A DNA stretch of 54,333 bases from JAIBCM01 sp041395165. GTDB lineage: Bacteria > Verrucomicrobiota > Verrucomicrobiia > JADLBR01 > JAIBCM01. Position numbers and translations under genes: made by a program. Within the stretch, counting starts at the first letter, position 1, and each line of letters starts with the position of its first letter. The DNA is taken from assembly GCA_041395165.1 (NCBI GenBank), contig JAWLBA010000009.1, forward strand, positions 1-54,333, in the 5' to 3' direction. Below the pieces are notes generated by a model, which was not told the DNA's origin, searched no databases, and saw nothing but the letters and a program-made list of their open reading frames with translations. Of the stretch, positions 9,301-18,296 are shown piece after piece.

Positions 9301-11703
9301 TCAATTTAAATCCACTAATAGTTCCCGAGGTTTTGCTCCATTTTCTGGCCCCACAATACCACGTCGTTCCATCATGTCCATAATTCGTGCTGCTCGCGTA
9401 TAACCTAATCGCAAACGACGTTGTAACAAGGAGGTAGAAGCTTTTTTTTCTTGATGCACAATTTCTAAACATTGTTGATAGAGAGCTTCATCCTCTTCGT
9501 CAACCTCTTCACTTGATGCAATAGATTGTGAGAGTTTGCGATGAATTTCCGCTTCATAAGTTGCAGGTGCCTGGTTGCGAATATGAGCCACCACCGTTCC
9601 CACCTCATCATCAGAAACAAAAGCTCCCTGAGCACGAATTAGCTTGGCAGCGCCAGGCATCAAATAAAGCATATCCCCTTTCCCCAATAAATTTTCTGCC
9701 CCTGGCTCATCTAAAATCACTCGTGAATCTAAAGCCGATGGCACTTGGAACGCAATACGACAAGGAATATTGGTTTTAATGACACCCGTGACCACTTGCG
9801 CGCGAGGTGTTTGCGTGGCAACAATCAGATGAATTCCCGCAGCGCGCGCCTTAGCAGTTAAACGAGCAATTGCATTTTCTACATCTTTAGGAGCGGTTTG
9901 CATTAAATCAGCTAATTCATCAATAATAACTACAATATAAGGAAAACGACTGGGTATTTTCTCTTCTTCCATCGCAGATTCTTGCGTTTCCGTTTCCTCA
10001 TCATCGTCTGCATGAGCCAATGTTTCCTCCAAATCCAATTTTTCAACTTTGGATTCACTTTGTGGACGAGCATTAAATGCAGCGATATTGCGAACTCCGG
10101 CGCGAGCCATCATCACATAACGTTTTTCCATTTCATTGATGACCCATCGCAAGGCCACCAAAACTTTTTTAGGTTCTGTAACCACCGGCACCACTAAATG
10201 AGGCAGATGATTGTAACACTGCATTTCCACAACCTTAGGATCGATCAAAATAATGCGTAAATCCTCAGGATTAAAACGATAAAGCAAACTCAAAAGAATA
10301 CAGTTAATACAAACGGATTTACCCGAACCCGTAGTGCCTGCAATCAACATGTGCGGCATCTCCGCCAAATCTGCTACCAACGTGGATCCATAAACATCTT
10401 TACCCAAAGCTAAAGGAATTTTTGCTCGATTATTTTTCCATTGCGGCGTTTCAAACAGATCACGCAAACTAATTGCCACCTTATCGGAATTAGCGAGCTC
10501 AACCGCCACACTATCTTTACCCGGCACTGGCGCTAAAATATTAATGCGCTCCGTTTTCATCGCGCGCGCAATATTACGATCCAAACTTTGAATTTTCTCC
10601 ACTCGCACACCTCGCGCAGGATAAAGTTCATAACGCGTAATGGTTGGACCTCGTGTGATATCGCCCGGCGTTGCTTCGATCCCAAATTCTTTAAGCGTTT
10701 CCAATAACAACTGTTGCTCTGCCTGCAAGCGCTCCTGACTGACTGTGACCTGTTTAGATACTTCACTAAGCGATAATAAATCTAATGAAGGTAAGACGTA
10801 ATTTTTATATTCCATCTCCATTTTAGGTTCCGGAGAAGTAGCCTTCACGGTTTTTACTCTACGCCTTTCTTTTTCCTCTTTAATACTGACAACCGGTTTG
10901 GAAATTTTTTCCTCTTCCGGTTCCGATATTTCAGAATGAGCCATAGTAGAAGTGTCAATAATGCGAGGTTCCGGACGCGCTATGGATAATTCTTCTTCGG
11001 GCGGAGCTTCCAGTGCAACACCCGATTTTTTTAAGCGTTTTTGCAACTGCTGCTGTTCGCGCATGAGTTTTTTCTTTTGAATTTCCAAAGCTTTTGCCGC
11101 ATCAGCTCGTCTGAGTTGCCACTGATAAATGGTGTCTCTTAACCATGGACCAAAAGCGCGAATCAAAGTTAAAGGTTTAATTTGAAGCAAAAGAATCAAA
11201 CACGTAAAATAAATCGTTAACCAAATGAGAATGGCGCCTCCTCGACCAAAAAAGCGAACTAACAAAACTGAATTGAGTTCAGAACCGATATAACCTCCAG
11301 CACTCACCACATCTTGTCGCGTTTGCCAAGCACCCAAAAAATCGTGCTCTAAAAAGTAGTTGGGTAAATCAATCAAAGCCGCTCCCGCAATTCCCACACC
11401 CAACATCAAAAGCGATGAAGTCCAAAATTGAAATCGTTCTCCCCACAGAGCATAACCTGCTATCACCCCTAACAAAATAGGCAGAAGATAAGCAGCGAAA
11501 CCAAATGCAAAAAATGATCCAAACGCTAAATACAACCCAACAGGGCCAACCCAATTGGTGCAAGGGTTAGGATTGGAACGATGAAAGAAAACTTCATCAG
11601 ACGAATAACTCAGCAAGCTTAACAACAACAAAAGCGCACCGCAAAATAGGCCAATACCTATCATTTCTCGTCGATAAAAATCGCGTCGCGTTGTTACTTT
11701 CAT
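9301..11703 (-). CDS. ftsK: DNA translocase FtsK/SpoIIIE
   Basis: FtsK pumps chromosomal DNA at the division septum. The 800-residue protein is complete. Four membrane helices occupy residues 1-175, and a charged Lys/Glu/Gln-rich linker spans about 190-310. The alpha domain (VEKIQSLDRNIARAMKTERI) is followed by the motor with Walker A GTTGSGKSV at about 455-463 and Walker B VVIIDELADL near 590. The C-terminal gamma winged helix contains LLQRRLRLGYTRAARIMDMM, used to read KOPS sites. An unusual acidic insertion of about 35 residues (around LEETLAHADDDEETETQESA) sits just before Walker B. The gene lies 80 bases after gpsA and 7 before the rodZ-like gene. Confidence 0.96.
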   Translation of the reverse strand: MKVTTRRDFYRREMIGIGLFCGALLLLLSLLSYSSDEVFFHRSNPNPCTNWVGPVGLYLAFGSFFAFGFAAYLLPILLGVIAGYALWGERFQFWTSSLLMLGVGIAGAALIDLPNYFLEHDFLGAWQTRQDVVSAGGYIGSELNSVLLVRFFGRGGAILIWLTIYFTCLILLLQIKPLTLIRAFGPWLRDTIYQWQLRRADAAKALEIQKKKLMREQQQLQKRLKKSGVALEAPPEEELSIARPEPRIIDTSTMAHSEISEPEEEKISKPVVSIKEEKERRRVKTVKATSPEPKMEMEYKNYVLPSLDLLSLSEVSKQVTVSQERLQAEQQLLLETLKEFGIEATPGDITRGPTITRYELYPARGVRVEKIQSLDRNIARAMKTERINILAPVPGKDSVAVELANSDKVAISLRDLFETPQWKNNRAKIPLALGKDVYGSTLVADLAEMPHMLIAGTTGSGKSVCINCILLSLLYRFNPEDLRIILIDPKVVEMQCYNHLPHLVVPVVTEPKKVLVALRWVINEMEKRYVMMARAGVRNIAAFNARPQSESKVEKLDLEETLAHADDDEETETQESAMEEEKIPSRFPYIVVIIDELADLMQTAPKDVENAIARLTAKARAAGIHLIVATQTPRAQVVTGVIKTNIPCRIAFQVPSALDSRVILDEPGAENLLGKGDMLYLMPGAAKLIRAQGAFVSDDEVGTVVAHIRNQAPATYEAEIHRKLSQSIASSEEVDEEDEALYQQCLEIVHQEKKASTSLLQRRLRLGYTRAARIMDMMERRGIVGPENGAKPRELLVDLN

Positions 11704-11783
11704 AAGTCTTGGATTAGATTAGCGCGATTAAAACTAAGATTCAATGCCGCACATTTAATTTTTCTCATTCCTCATCCAACTAA

Positions 11784-12686
11784 TTAACCCACTATTCTCT
11801 CCGTCTCGGGCGGTCGCGCCAAGAGATCGTGCAACGCTTGCGAAGCCGATTTTTTCTCATAAATCACCTGAAAAACCTCTTCAACAATCGGGGCAACAAT
11901 ATGATGTTGTTGCGTTAAATGACGCACGGCTTTTACCGTTGTTACTCCTTCTACCACACCACTCATTTGAGTCAAAATGGTTTCATAAGGCATTTTTTTT
12001 TCAGCCAAAGCCACGCCAAAACTACGATTTCGACTCTGCGCTCCGTAGCAAGTTAACATTAAATCTCCAACCCCACTCAAACCCATAAAGGTCTGAAATC
12101 TTCCTCCTAGCGTTACTCCCACACGCATCATTTCTGCCAAGGCGCGTGTTACCAAAGCCGCCAAGCTATTGTCACCCAATTTCAATCCCGCGCATAATCC
12201 GGCAGCAATAGCATAAACATTTTTCAATGCCCCACCTAATTCTACCCCCGTCACATCATCACTTCGATAAACACGAAACTCCGGGCGATGAAACAGCTGT
12301 TGCACCGCTTGAGATAAAACATCGTTTTGACTTGCAGCCACAATCGCAGTTGGCTGTTGCGCTTTCACTTCCTTGGCAAAACTCGGACCGGACAAAACCG
12401 CATAAGGCACATCGCCCCAAGCTTCATTAATCACTTCACTCACGCGATGACAGGTTTCAGGCTCGATTCCTTTTGTGACACTAATCACACCCACTTTGGG
12501 AGGAGACCATTGCTTCAAATAATTTCTCAGATAACGAGAAGGAATCGCCCACACAATATAATCCGCATCGGCCACCCATTGCGACGGATCGCGATGACTG
12601 GTTTGCACCACTTCATGACCATTACGCAATAAAACCTCAGCTAAAGCCGTGCCCCAAGCGCCGCAACCTAAAATTTGAACTTTCAT
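11784..12686 (-). CDS. gpsA: Glycerol-3-phosphate dehydrogenase [NAD(P)+]
   Basis: GpsA reduces dihydroxyacetone phosphate to sn-glycerol-3-phosphate for phospholipid synthesis. The 300-residue protein has the Rossmann motif LGCGAWGTALAEVLLRNGH at the N-terminus, the conserved VTKGIEPE and LSGPSFAKEV segments, the catalytic-lysine region GALKNVYAIAAGL, and GLSGVGDLMLTC with SRNRSFG. I chose ATG 12686 because the TTG one codon upstream is a poorer start. It begins 5 bases after the plsY stop. The two products act in sequence, since GpsA makes the acceptor that PlsY acylates, so the pairing is functional. Confidence 0.95.
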   Translation of the reverse strand: MKVQILGCGAWGTALAEVLLRNGHEVVQTSHRDPSQWVADADYIVWAIPSRYLRNYLKQWSPPKVGVISVTKGIEPETCHRVSEVINEAWGDVPYAVLSGPSFAKEVKAQQPTAIVAASQNDVLSQAVQQLFHRPEFRVYRSDDVTGVELGGALKNVYAIAAGLCAGLKLGDNSLAALVTRALAEMMRVGVTLGGRFQTFMGLSGVGDLMLTCYGAQSRNRSFGVALAEKKMPYETILTQMSGVVEGVTTVKAVRHLTQQHHIVAPIVEEVFQVIYEKKSASQALHDLLARPPETERIVG

Positions 12687-12691
12687 CAAGA

Positions 12692-13306
12692 TTAATCTTT
12701 TTTACTAAAACTTCGAAATTCTTTTCCCTGCAACAATCGAACAATATTGCTGCGATGCCGAATCACCGCCATGACTCCTAAAAACAAACAACTCCCGCCT
12801 TTCACACTCCAACCATAATAATACAAACCCGAAACAATCAAAGTCGAAGAAGCCGCTAGCGAACCAACCGAAACATAATAAGTCATAGCAAAAGCGACCA
12901 GCCACGCACCCAATGCCCACATCGCGGCATAAGGAAAGACAATCATCAAAACTCCCAAACTCGTTGCAATGCCCTTACCCCCTTTTCCCTTCAACCACGG
13001 ACAATAGTTGTGACCCAAAACCACTGCCAATCCTAAACCCACTTCAAACCAAGCTTGAGGCGATGATCCTTTTTCTAACTTCGAAAACAAAAACAATCCT
13101 AAAGCCACTGCTCCCGTTCCCTTTAAAACATCCAAAATAAAAACTAACGTGCCCCACTTTTTGCCCAAAACCCTGCCCACATTCGTCGCACCAATATTGC
13201 CGCTGCCTTGCTTGCGAATATCAACCCCTTTTGCTTTAGCAATTAAGAAACCAAAAGGAATTGAGCCAATAAAAAAAGCGATACTTAAAAGAGAGAAAAT
13301 TTTCAT
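12692..13306 (-). CDS. plsY: Acyl-phosphate:glycerol-3-phosphate acyltransferase
   Basis: PlsY is the integral-membrane enzyme that transfers an acyl group from acyl-phosphate to glycerol-3-phosphate, the first committed step of phospholipid synthesis in most bacteria. The 204-residue protein has the three diagnostic motifs: SIPFGFLIAK near residue 18, the glycine-rich GSGNIGATNVGR near 34, and GHNYCPWLKGKGGKGIATSLG near 100. Five to seven hydrophobic helices are visible. It lies 34 bases after thrC and 5 before gpsA in the same transcription run. Confidence 0.95.
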   Translation of the reverse strand: MKIFSLLSIAFFIGSIPFGFLIAKAKGVDIRKQGSGNIGATNVGRVLGKKWGTLVFILDVLKGTGAVALGLFLFSKLEKGSSPQAWFEVGLGLAVVLGHNYCPWLKGKGGKGIATSLGVLMIVFPYAAMWALGAWLVAFAMTYYVSVGSLAASSTLIVSGLYYYGWSVKGGSCLFLGVMAVIRHRSNIVRLLQGKEFRSFSKKD

Positions 13307-13340
13307 GCAGCGTTTTTTTTAAAGAAAAAAATTGGCTATT

Positions 13341-14398
13341 TTAAGTTTCTAGCAATTTTAAAATATGTTTCTTTTTAGGTCGGGTTGTCAAGACTTTCAC
13401 CGACTGTTCAATTGCCGTGTCAGGATCTTTCAAACCATGACCCGTCACCGTGCACACAATCACACAGCCTTCTGGAATTACGGCCGTGAATTGGCTAACC
13501 TTCAATAAACCCGCTACCCCTGCCGCGCTCGCTGGCTCGACAAAAACGCCTTCTTTCGAAGCTAACAAAGCGTAAGCTTTTAAAATTTCTTCATCCGTAA
13601 CCGAATCAATTCGACCTGAAGATTCCGAAATAGCGCGATTAGCCGCCTCCCAACTAGCCGGATTTCCAATGCGAATCGCTGTGGCAATCGTTTCCGGTTT
13701 TTTTACCGGTTTTCCCAACACCATAGGGGCCGCTCCCGCCGCTTGAAATCCCCACATCTTTGGCATGTTCGTGGCGCGCTGCAGATTAAAAAATTCGCAA
13801 TACCCTTTCCAATAAGCGGTAATATTTCCCGCATTGCCAACAGGCAAAAAATGAAAATCAGGCGCTTCACCCAAATCCCGAATCACTTCAAACGCGGCCG
13901 TTTTTTGTCCTTCGATTCGATCGGGATTAATCGAATTCACAATCGCAATCCCTTCTTCATTGCCCAATTCGCGCACCAGATTGAGCGCATCATCAAAATT
14001 ACCTTTAATCGCGATCACCTTCGCACCATACATGAGGGCTTGAGCTAATTTACCCTTAGCAATTTTCTTTTGGGCAAAATCACCGCGCACTTCATTCCTG
14101 CTCGCGCCGCATAGGCTGCTGCCGCTGCGCTGGTATTCCCTGTTGAAGCACAAACCACCGTATGAGCGCCGCGCTCCTTAGCTAGAGAAAGCGCTACGGT
14201 CATACCGCGATCTTTGAATGATGCTGTCGGATTCAATCCTTCATATTTCAAATAAACTTTGCGACCACCACCGATGGTTTCACTCAAATAACGCGCCTCT
14301 AACAAAGGCGTGTTGCCTTCATGCAAAGTCACCACCGGCGTTTTTTCGGTAACCGGCAAATGCGCGCGAAACTCTTCAATCACTCCTCGCCAACTCAT
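13341..14398 (-). CDS. thrC: Threonine synthase (one apparent frameshift)
   Basis: ThrC converts O-phosphohomoserine to threonine with pyridoxal phosphate. The N-terminal part (ATG 14398) holds the PLP-lysine motif NPTASFKDRGMT and CASTGNTSAAAAAYAARAG. The frame breaks after KCAVILPK and continues in another frame at KKIAKGKLAQALMYGAK. Adding one A to the run complementary to T4 at 14068-14071 restores a protein of about 352 residues, the length of the short ThrC class. Later motifs include ITAYWKGYCEF, GFQAAGAAP, EPASAAGVAG and VCTVTGHGLKDP. Its start overlaps the hom stop (ATGA), so the two enzymes of this pathway are translationally coupled. Sequence error is the likely cause of the break. 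Confidence 0.93.
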
Positions 14399-15735
14399 GA
14401 TTCAAAATCCTCCAGGCGCAGTGCCACAGCTTTACCACAACTTACCGACAACTTTTCCACTTTGCGAAGCGCCACACGAAAATCGCCCTCTTTCGCATCA
14501 TGAATCAATAAAACCAACGGCACCGCTTCACCTTCGTGTCCTTTCGGCTGGAACACAGAAGAAATGCCAATCGCATGGCGACCAAAAATTTCTGCAACCT
14601 TCGCCAAAACTCCTGGTTTATCTTTCACCAACAACCGCACATAGTAACGACCTACCGTTTCCTCAAACGGTTTCAATTTTTGATAAAGCGAATGAAAACG
14701 ATAGCCTTGGATAATACTATCTTGCGATAAAGCCGAAGCGGCTTCAACCAAATCGCTGATCACCGCACTCGCCGTAGCATCTGCGCCAGCACCACGACCG
14801 TAAAAGAGCGTGTCGCCCACGACATCACCGCGAACTGCCAACGCATTATAGCTACCGCTCACTGATGCTAAAACATGTTGTGACGGAATTAATGTAGGAC
14901 TCACATGCACTTCAACCGCATTTTTTCCCACACATTTAATCACGGCCAACAACTTGATCGTATAACCTAAAAGTTTGGCGTAATGAAAATCATCTGTTTG
15001 TAAATGGGAAATACCTTCTACCGAAACCTTGGAAGGATCCACCCAAAATCCATAAGCCAACGTTGCCAACAAACACGCTTTGTGCATGGTGTCGAACCCT
15101 TCAATATCCAATGTGGGATCGGCCTCAGCAAAACCCAATTTTTGCGCTTCGGCCAATGCCTCCTGAAAAGATTGACCCGTTTGACTGATGGAACTTAAAA
15201 TAAAATTGCAAGTGCCATTGATAATGCCATGAATCGAATGAATTCGATTTGCAACCAACCCTTCCCGTAGCGCTTTTAAAATGGGAATGCCTCCCGCAAC
15301 ACTCGCCTCGAAACAAAGTGGTTTTTTTACTTGTTGTGCGATAGCTAACAAATCATTCACTTTTTCTGCCAAAAGCGCTTTATTCGCTGTCACCACTCCC
15401 TTGTTTTTTTTCAAACTGGCCTCAATCAAACGATGAGCATCTTTCATGCCGCCCATAAGTTCGACAATTATTTCAATCTCAGGATTTTTGAGCAAATCCA
15501 GCGGTTGCGTGGTTACCGAAACGCCTTTCCAATGGGCTAAAGCAGGCCGAGTTTTTTTGCGATCGCGCACCGCTACTTGCACCACCTTAAAACGAAATCC
15601 GCTGCGTTGCGCAATAATCTCCGAATTGCGGGCCAAATGTTCTAAAACACCCGAACCCACAATTCCTAAACCAGCTATGCCAATTTTTACCTCGCGCACG
15701 GGCCTGAATAAACCGAGATTTTCGCAACATGTCAA
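14395..15735 (-). CDS. hom: Homoserine dehydrogenase with C-terminal ACT domain
   Basis: Hom reduces aspartate semialdehyde to homoserine, the branch point to threonine and methionine. The frame encodes up to 446 residues: the NAD(P) fold begins at KIGIAGLGIVGSGV, catalytic segments include ELMGGMKDAHRLIEASL, VTANKALLAE, EASVAGGIPI and GIINGTCNFIL, and an ACT domain (YYVRLLVKDKPGVLAKVAEIFG) at the C-terminus suggests threonine feedback. The start is uncertain. TTG at 15735 is in frame but lacks a usable ribosome site, GTG at 15699 has none, and the ATG at 15730 with a good AAGGAG five bases upstream is in a different frame, so a small indel near 15690-15725 is possible. It starts the minus-strand run and overlaps thrC by four bases. 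Confidence 0.93.
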   Translation of the reverse strand: MTCCENLGLFRPVREVKIGIAGLGIVGSGVLEHLARNSEIIAQRSGFRFKVVQVAVRDRKKTRPALAHWKGVSVTTQPLDLLKNPEIEIIVELMGGMKDAHRLIEASLKKNKGVVTANKALLAEKVNDLLAIAQQVKKPLCFEASVAGGIPILKALREGLVANRIHSIHGIINGTCNFILSSISQTGQSFQEALAEAQKLGFAEADPTLDIEGFDTMHKACLLATLAYGFWVDPSKVSVEGISHLQTDDFHYAKLLGYTIKLLAVIKCVGKNAVEVHVSPTLIPSQHVLASVSGSYNALAVRGDVVGDTLFYGRGAGADATASAVISDLVEAASALSQDSIIQGYRFHSLYQKLKPFEETVGRYYVRLLVKDKPGVLAKVAEIFGRHAIGISSVFQPKGHEGEAVPLVLLIHDAKEGDFRVALRKVEKLSVSCGKAVALRLEDFES

Positions 15736-15827
15736 CTCCTTCGAGAACTAAGAACTTGTCGAAGGCTTCTCCTATAACGAATTCTACTGGACGTTGCCAT
15801 TTCATTCGTTATCGTTTGACGTTGACT

Positions 15828-17075
15828 ATGGTTAAAAAAGGTTTGTTTCTCATCGCTATCGGGTTAATCGCTTTTCCCTACTCTTCACCTGCCCCCATTG
15901 AATGGATTGCTGGCGAAGGTTGGGTGCAAGATGAAACCGTTGCCGTTCAAGGGAAAAATTCTCGAGAACAACTTCAAATCGGTCGACAATACGAAAATGT
16001 TCAAGACTGGAAGCAAGCGCGCCAATCTTATATGGCGCTTGTTCGTAAATGGCCTTTTTCTTTCAATGCCGGCGAAGCACAATTCAAAATTGGCTGGTGC
16101 TCGGAAAAAATCGGCGAATTTGCCCCCGCTTTCAAGGCTTATCAACGTTGCATTGAAAAATATCCCGCAAGCAACTTTTTTGAAATGGCTCTCGAACGCC
16201 AATACAATATTGCTAACCTTTACCTCGCCGGCGAACGACAACGCATTTTAGGAGTTCCTTTTATCCCTTCCATGGAAAAAACCGTGGAGATGTATCAACA
16301 AATCATCAAAAACGCACCCTTTGGTCGTTACGCTCCCGATAGCCAATTCAAAATCGGATTAGGTTACGAAAAACAAAAAAAATGGGCTGAGGCTGTAAAA
16401 GCTTATACGAAAATTCTGGATCGTTACCCAGGCAACGACATTGTCGATGACGCTCAATACCAAATCGGTCACACTTGGTTTCAAGCTGCAAACGCTGCTC
16501 AATACGATCAAGGCGCTGCGCAAAAAGCATTGGACGCTTTCAACGAATTTCTCGCTCGCTATCCTAATAATGAAAAAGCGCCTCAAGCCCAAGAAAATAT
16601 TAAACTCTTGGAAAATCGCGCAACATCCGGCTCCCTTAAAATTGCAGAATTCTACGAATCACAAAAACGCATTGATCCCGCTATCATATATTATAACGAT
16701 GTGATCCAAAAATCGCCTTCGTCCACAGAAGCCGATGCAGCTCGAAAAAAAATCGAAACATTAGTTCCCCTAACCGAAGTTGGCCCTGCCTTACCCAAAA
16801 ATTTTGCCCGTACCACCCCGTCTACCCTGCCTGATCCCGATGTTGACACTCCTTGGAAAGCCTCTCAACCCATTGATTCTTCAACTTACCCGTCCGATTT
16901 AGATTTCGATGAAGAGCCGCTTCCGCCTTTACCTTCCGATCTTGAACCGGAGCTTCCTGAGGACGCTGGCAAAGATAAAAAAAACAAAAAGAACAAAGAA
17001 GATAAAAACGAAGAAGAACTTCCTCTCTTCGATGAAAATACCAATACTAACACCCCTCCTACTGAACCCGAATAA
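15828..17075 (+). CDS. Secreted TPR-repeat protein (BamD/YbgF-like)
   Basis: The 415-residue product starts at ATG 15828 with a signal peptide (MVKKGLFLIAIGLIAFPYSS); the open frame extends 33 codons upstream but without signal-peptide character. Several tetratricopeptide-type units follow between about residues 45 and 310, for example NVQDWKQARQSYMALVRKWP, GEFAPAFKAYQRCIEKYPAS and KKWAEAVKAYTKILDRYPG. The unit form (F/Y-x-A-xx-x-YP) is that of BamD and YbgF. There is no lipobox cysteine, unlike true BamD, so it is probably periplasmic. The last 90 residues are a Pro/Asp/Glu-rich tail with a Lys/Asn stretch (DKKNKKNKEDKNEE), probably disordered. lptE begins 9 bases after its stop, which suggests an outer-membrane assembly role. 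The exact function is inferred. Confidence 0.75.
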   Translation: MVKKGLFLIAIGLIAFPYSSPAPIEWIAGEGWVQDETVAVQGKNSREQLQIGRQYENVQDWKQARQSYMALVRKWPFSFNAGEAQFKIGWCSEKIGEFAPAFKAYQRCIEKYPASNFFEMALERQYNIANLYLAGERQRILGVPFIPSMEKTVEMYQQIIKNAPFGRYAPDSQFKIGLGYEKQKKWAEAVKAYTKILDRYPGNDIVDDAQYQIGHTWFQAANAAQYDQGAAQKALDAFNEFLARYPNNEKAPQAQENIKLLENRATSGSLKIAEFYESQKRIDPAIIYYNDVIQKSPSSTEADAARKKIETLVPLTEVGPALPKNFARTTPSTLPDPDVDTPWKASQPIDSSTYPSDLDFDEEPLPPLPSDLEPELPEDAGKDKKNKKNKEDKNEEELPLFDENTNTNTPPTEPE

Positions 17076-17084
17076 ATCCCCACC

Positions 17085-17585
17085 ATGAAATTTTCTTTTT
17101 CTCTCGCACTATTCACTTTATTCCTCACTGGCTGCGCTTATCAACTAGGCAATATTCCTGGTAAAGAAGTCGAAGGCATTTCCTCGATCAATGTGCCTGT
17201 GGTAAGAAACGAGACTTATGAACCAGGAATCAGCGTTATGGTTACTGATGCCATCATTCAACGATTCCATTCCGACGGCACCATGACCGTGACTCGAGAA
17301 GCAAATGCGGATGCCACATTAGAAGTGAAACTAACGCGCTTTGAACGTTCCCCGTTGCGTAGTGTGCGCAATGACACCCGGACCGTTGCCGAATATCGTG
17401 TCTTCCTCCTCGCTGAAATCGTTTTACGCAAAAATGATGGCACTGTCCTAATCAAAGAAAAAGTTGCCGGTGACACCGAATTCTTTATCGGCAACGATCT
17501 TCAGGAAGGCGAGCGCCAAGCAATGGGTTTAGTGGCTGATGAATTAGCCAACAACATCGTTCTTCGAGTTACCGAAGGTTGGTAG
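17085..17585 (+). CDS. lptE: LPS-assembly lipoprotein LptE
   Basis: LptE is the outer-membrane lipoprotein that plugs and assembles the LptD barrel. The 166-residue product has a lipoprotein signal with lipobox LTGC (Cys17), followed by the family opening AYQLG and the conserved core INVPVVRNETYEPGISVMVTDAII, typical of LptE in non-proteobacterial Gram-negatives. It ends with VADELANNIVLRVTEGW. It lies directly downstream of the TPR protein gene. Its partner lptD is present elsewhere in the window (41739-44054), which supports an organism with an LPS-containing outer membrane. Confidence 0.88.
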   Translation: MKFSFSLALFTLFLTGCAYQLGNIPGKEVEGISSINVPVVRNETYEPGISVMVTDAIIQRFHSDGTMTVTREANADATLEVKLTRFERSPLRSVRNDTRTVAEYRVFLLAEIVLRKNDGTVLIKEKVAGDTEFFIGNDLQEGERQAMGLVADELANNIVLRVTEGW

Positions 17586-17628
17586 TAGTATAAAATTTCA
17601 ATAATCGCCGCGATTATTGATAAAAAAT

Positions 17629-17709
17629 TGCTGGAGACAGGACTTGAACCTGCACGCCTTGCGGCACGGGAACCTAAATCCCGCGTGTCTGCCATTTCAC
17701 CACTCCAGC
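17629..17709 (-). tRNA. tRNA-Leu (UAG anticodon)
   Basis: The acceptor stem GCTGGAG/CTCCAGC pairs perfectly over seven base pairs with discriminator A. The anticodon stem CGGGA/TCCCG encloses loop TTTAGGT, giving anticodon UAG with G37, as expected for tRNA-Leu reading CUN. A long variable arm makes it class II, and the T-arm contains GGTTCAAGTCC. CCA is not encoded. It lies 43 bases past lptE on the opposite strand. Confidence 0.95.
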
Positions 17710-17802
17710 GAAAATATTATTATGATTCGAAACTAATGAAGAATCAATCGACAAATCTTCTTCACTTGCGATGTCGTAACAATTTTGCATAAAATATTAA
17801 CT

Positions 17803-18292
17803 ATGAAAATCAATTTTGGTCCAAGTCCTGGTTATATTGTTTCTTTGATTTTGCACAGCATCAGTTTTTATGTTGGTGTTGTGGTTTTTGCGCTTCGTAT
17901 TTGGCCACCTTTTCTTTCTAGTTTGCAACGCGGCATCCCGATTACGGGCACTCACCTAACGCTTTTGGCTTTTTTCTTAATGATTTTGGGAGTTTCTCGC
18001 GCTTTTTATATTTATCATTTTACTAGCTATTCTCTTGCCGATTTAGACAGCAATCCCGTTTTGGAAATTGGACGCCCCTACGCTTTTTTGGAAAACAAGT
18101 GGATGGCGTGTTTTGTCAACTTATTACCGATTGCGATTACCGCGTGACTCCGCTTCAAGTTTTTTCCAATCCGCTACTTTTTTCGTTGAAAGCGCTGACA
18201 ATAAACGGATTCGCATCCCCTACGCAGAAAAAGAAATGTTAGAAAAATTGCGCACGTTATGTCCCCGCATTCGAGTTTTGGGAACGGTTTAA
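17803..18292 (+). CDS. Small two-helix membrane protein of unknown function (two apparent frameshifts)
   Basis: I do not recognise this gene. ATG 17803 opens a frame with two hydrophobic helices (YIVSLILHSISFYVGVVVFA and LTLLAFFLMILGVSRAFYIY). It then reads RPYAFLENKWMACFVNLL before stopping. One added base after TTATT near 18130-18133 gives TDCDYRVTPLQVFSNPLLF, and one added T in the run at 18178-18183 gives FVESADNKRIRIPYAEKEM and a natural end at LRTLCPRIRVLGTV. The repaired product has about 163 residues: two membrane helices followed by a soluble domain of about 85 residues that may be PH-like. It converges on corA with only four bases between the stops. The repaired reading is an inference, though its consistency supports it. 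Confidence 0.5.
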
Positions 18293-18296
18293 TTTT

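Noticed and set aside
15729..15827. Upstream start of the TPR protein at 15729
   Set aside because: The extra 33 residues would bury the signal peptide and overlap the hom start region; ATG 15828 begins a normal signal sequence.
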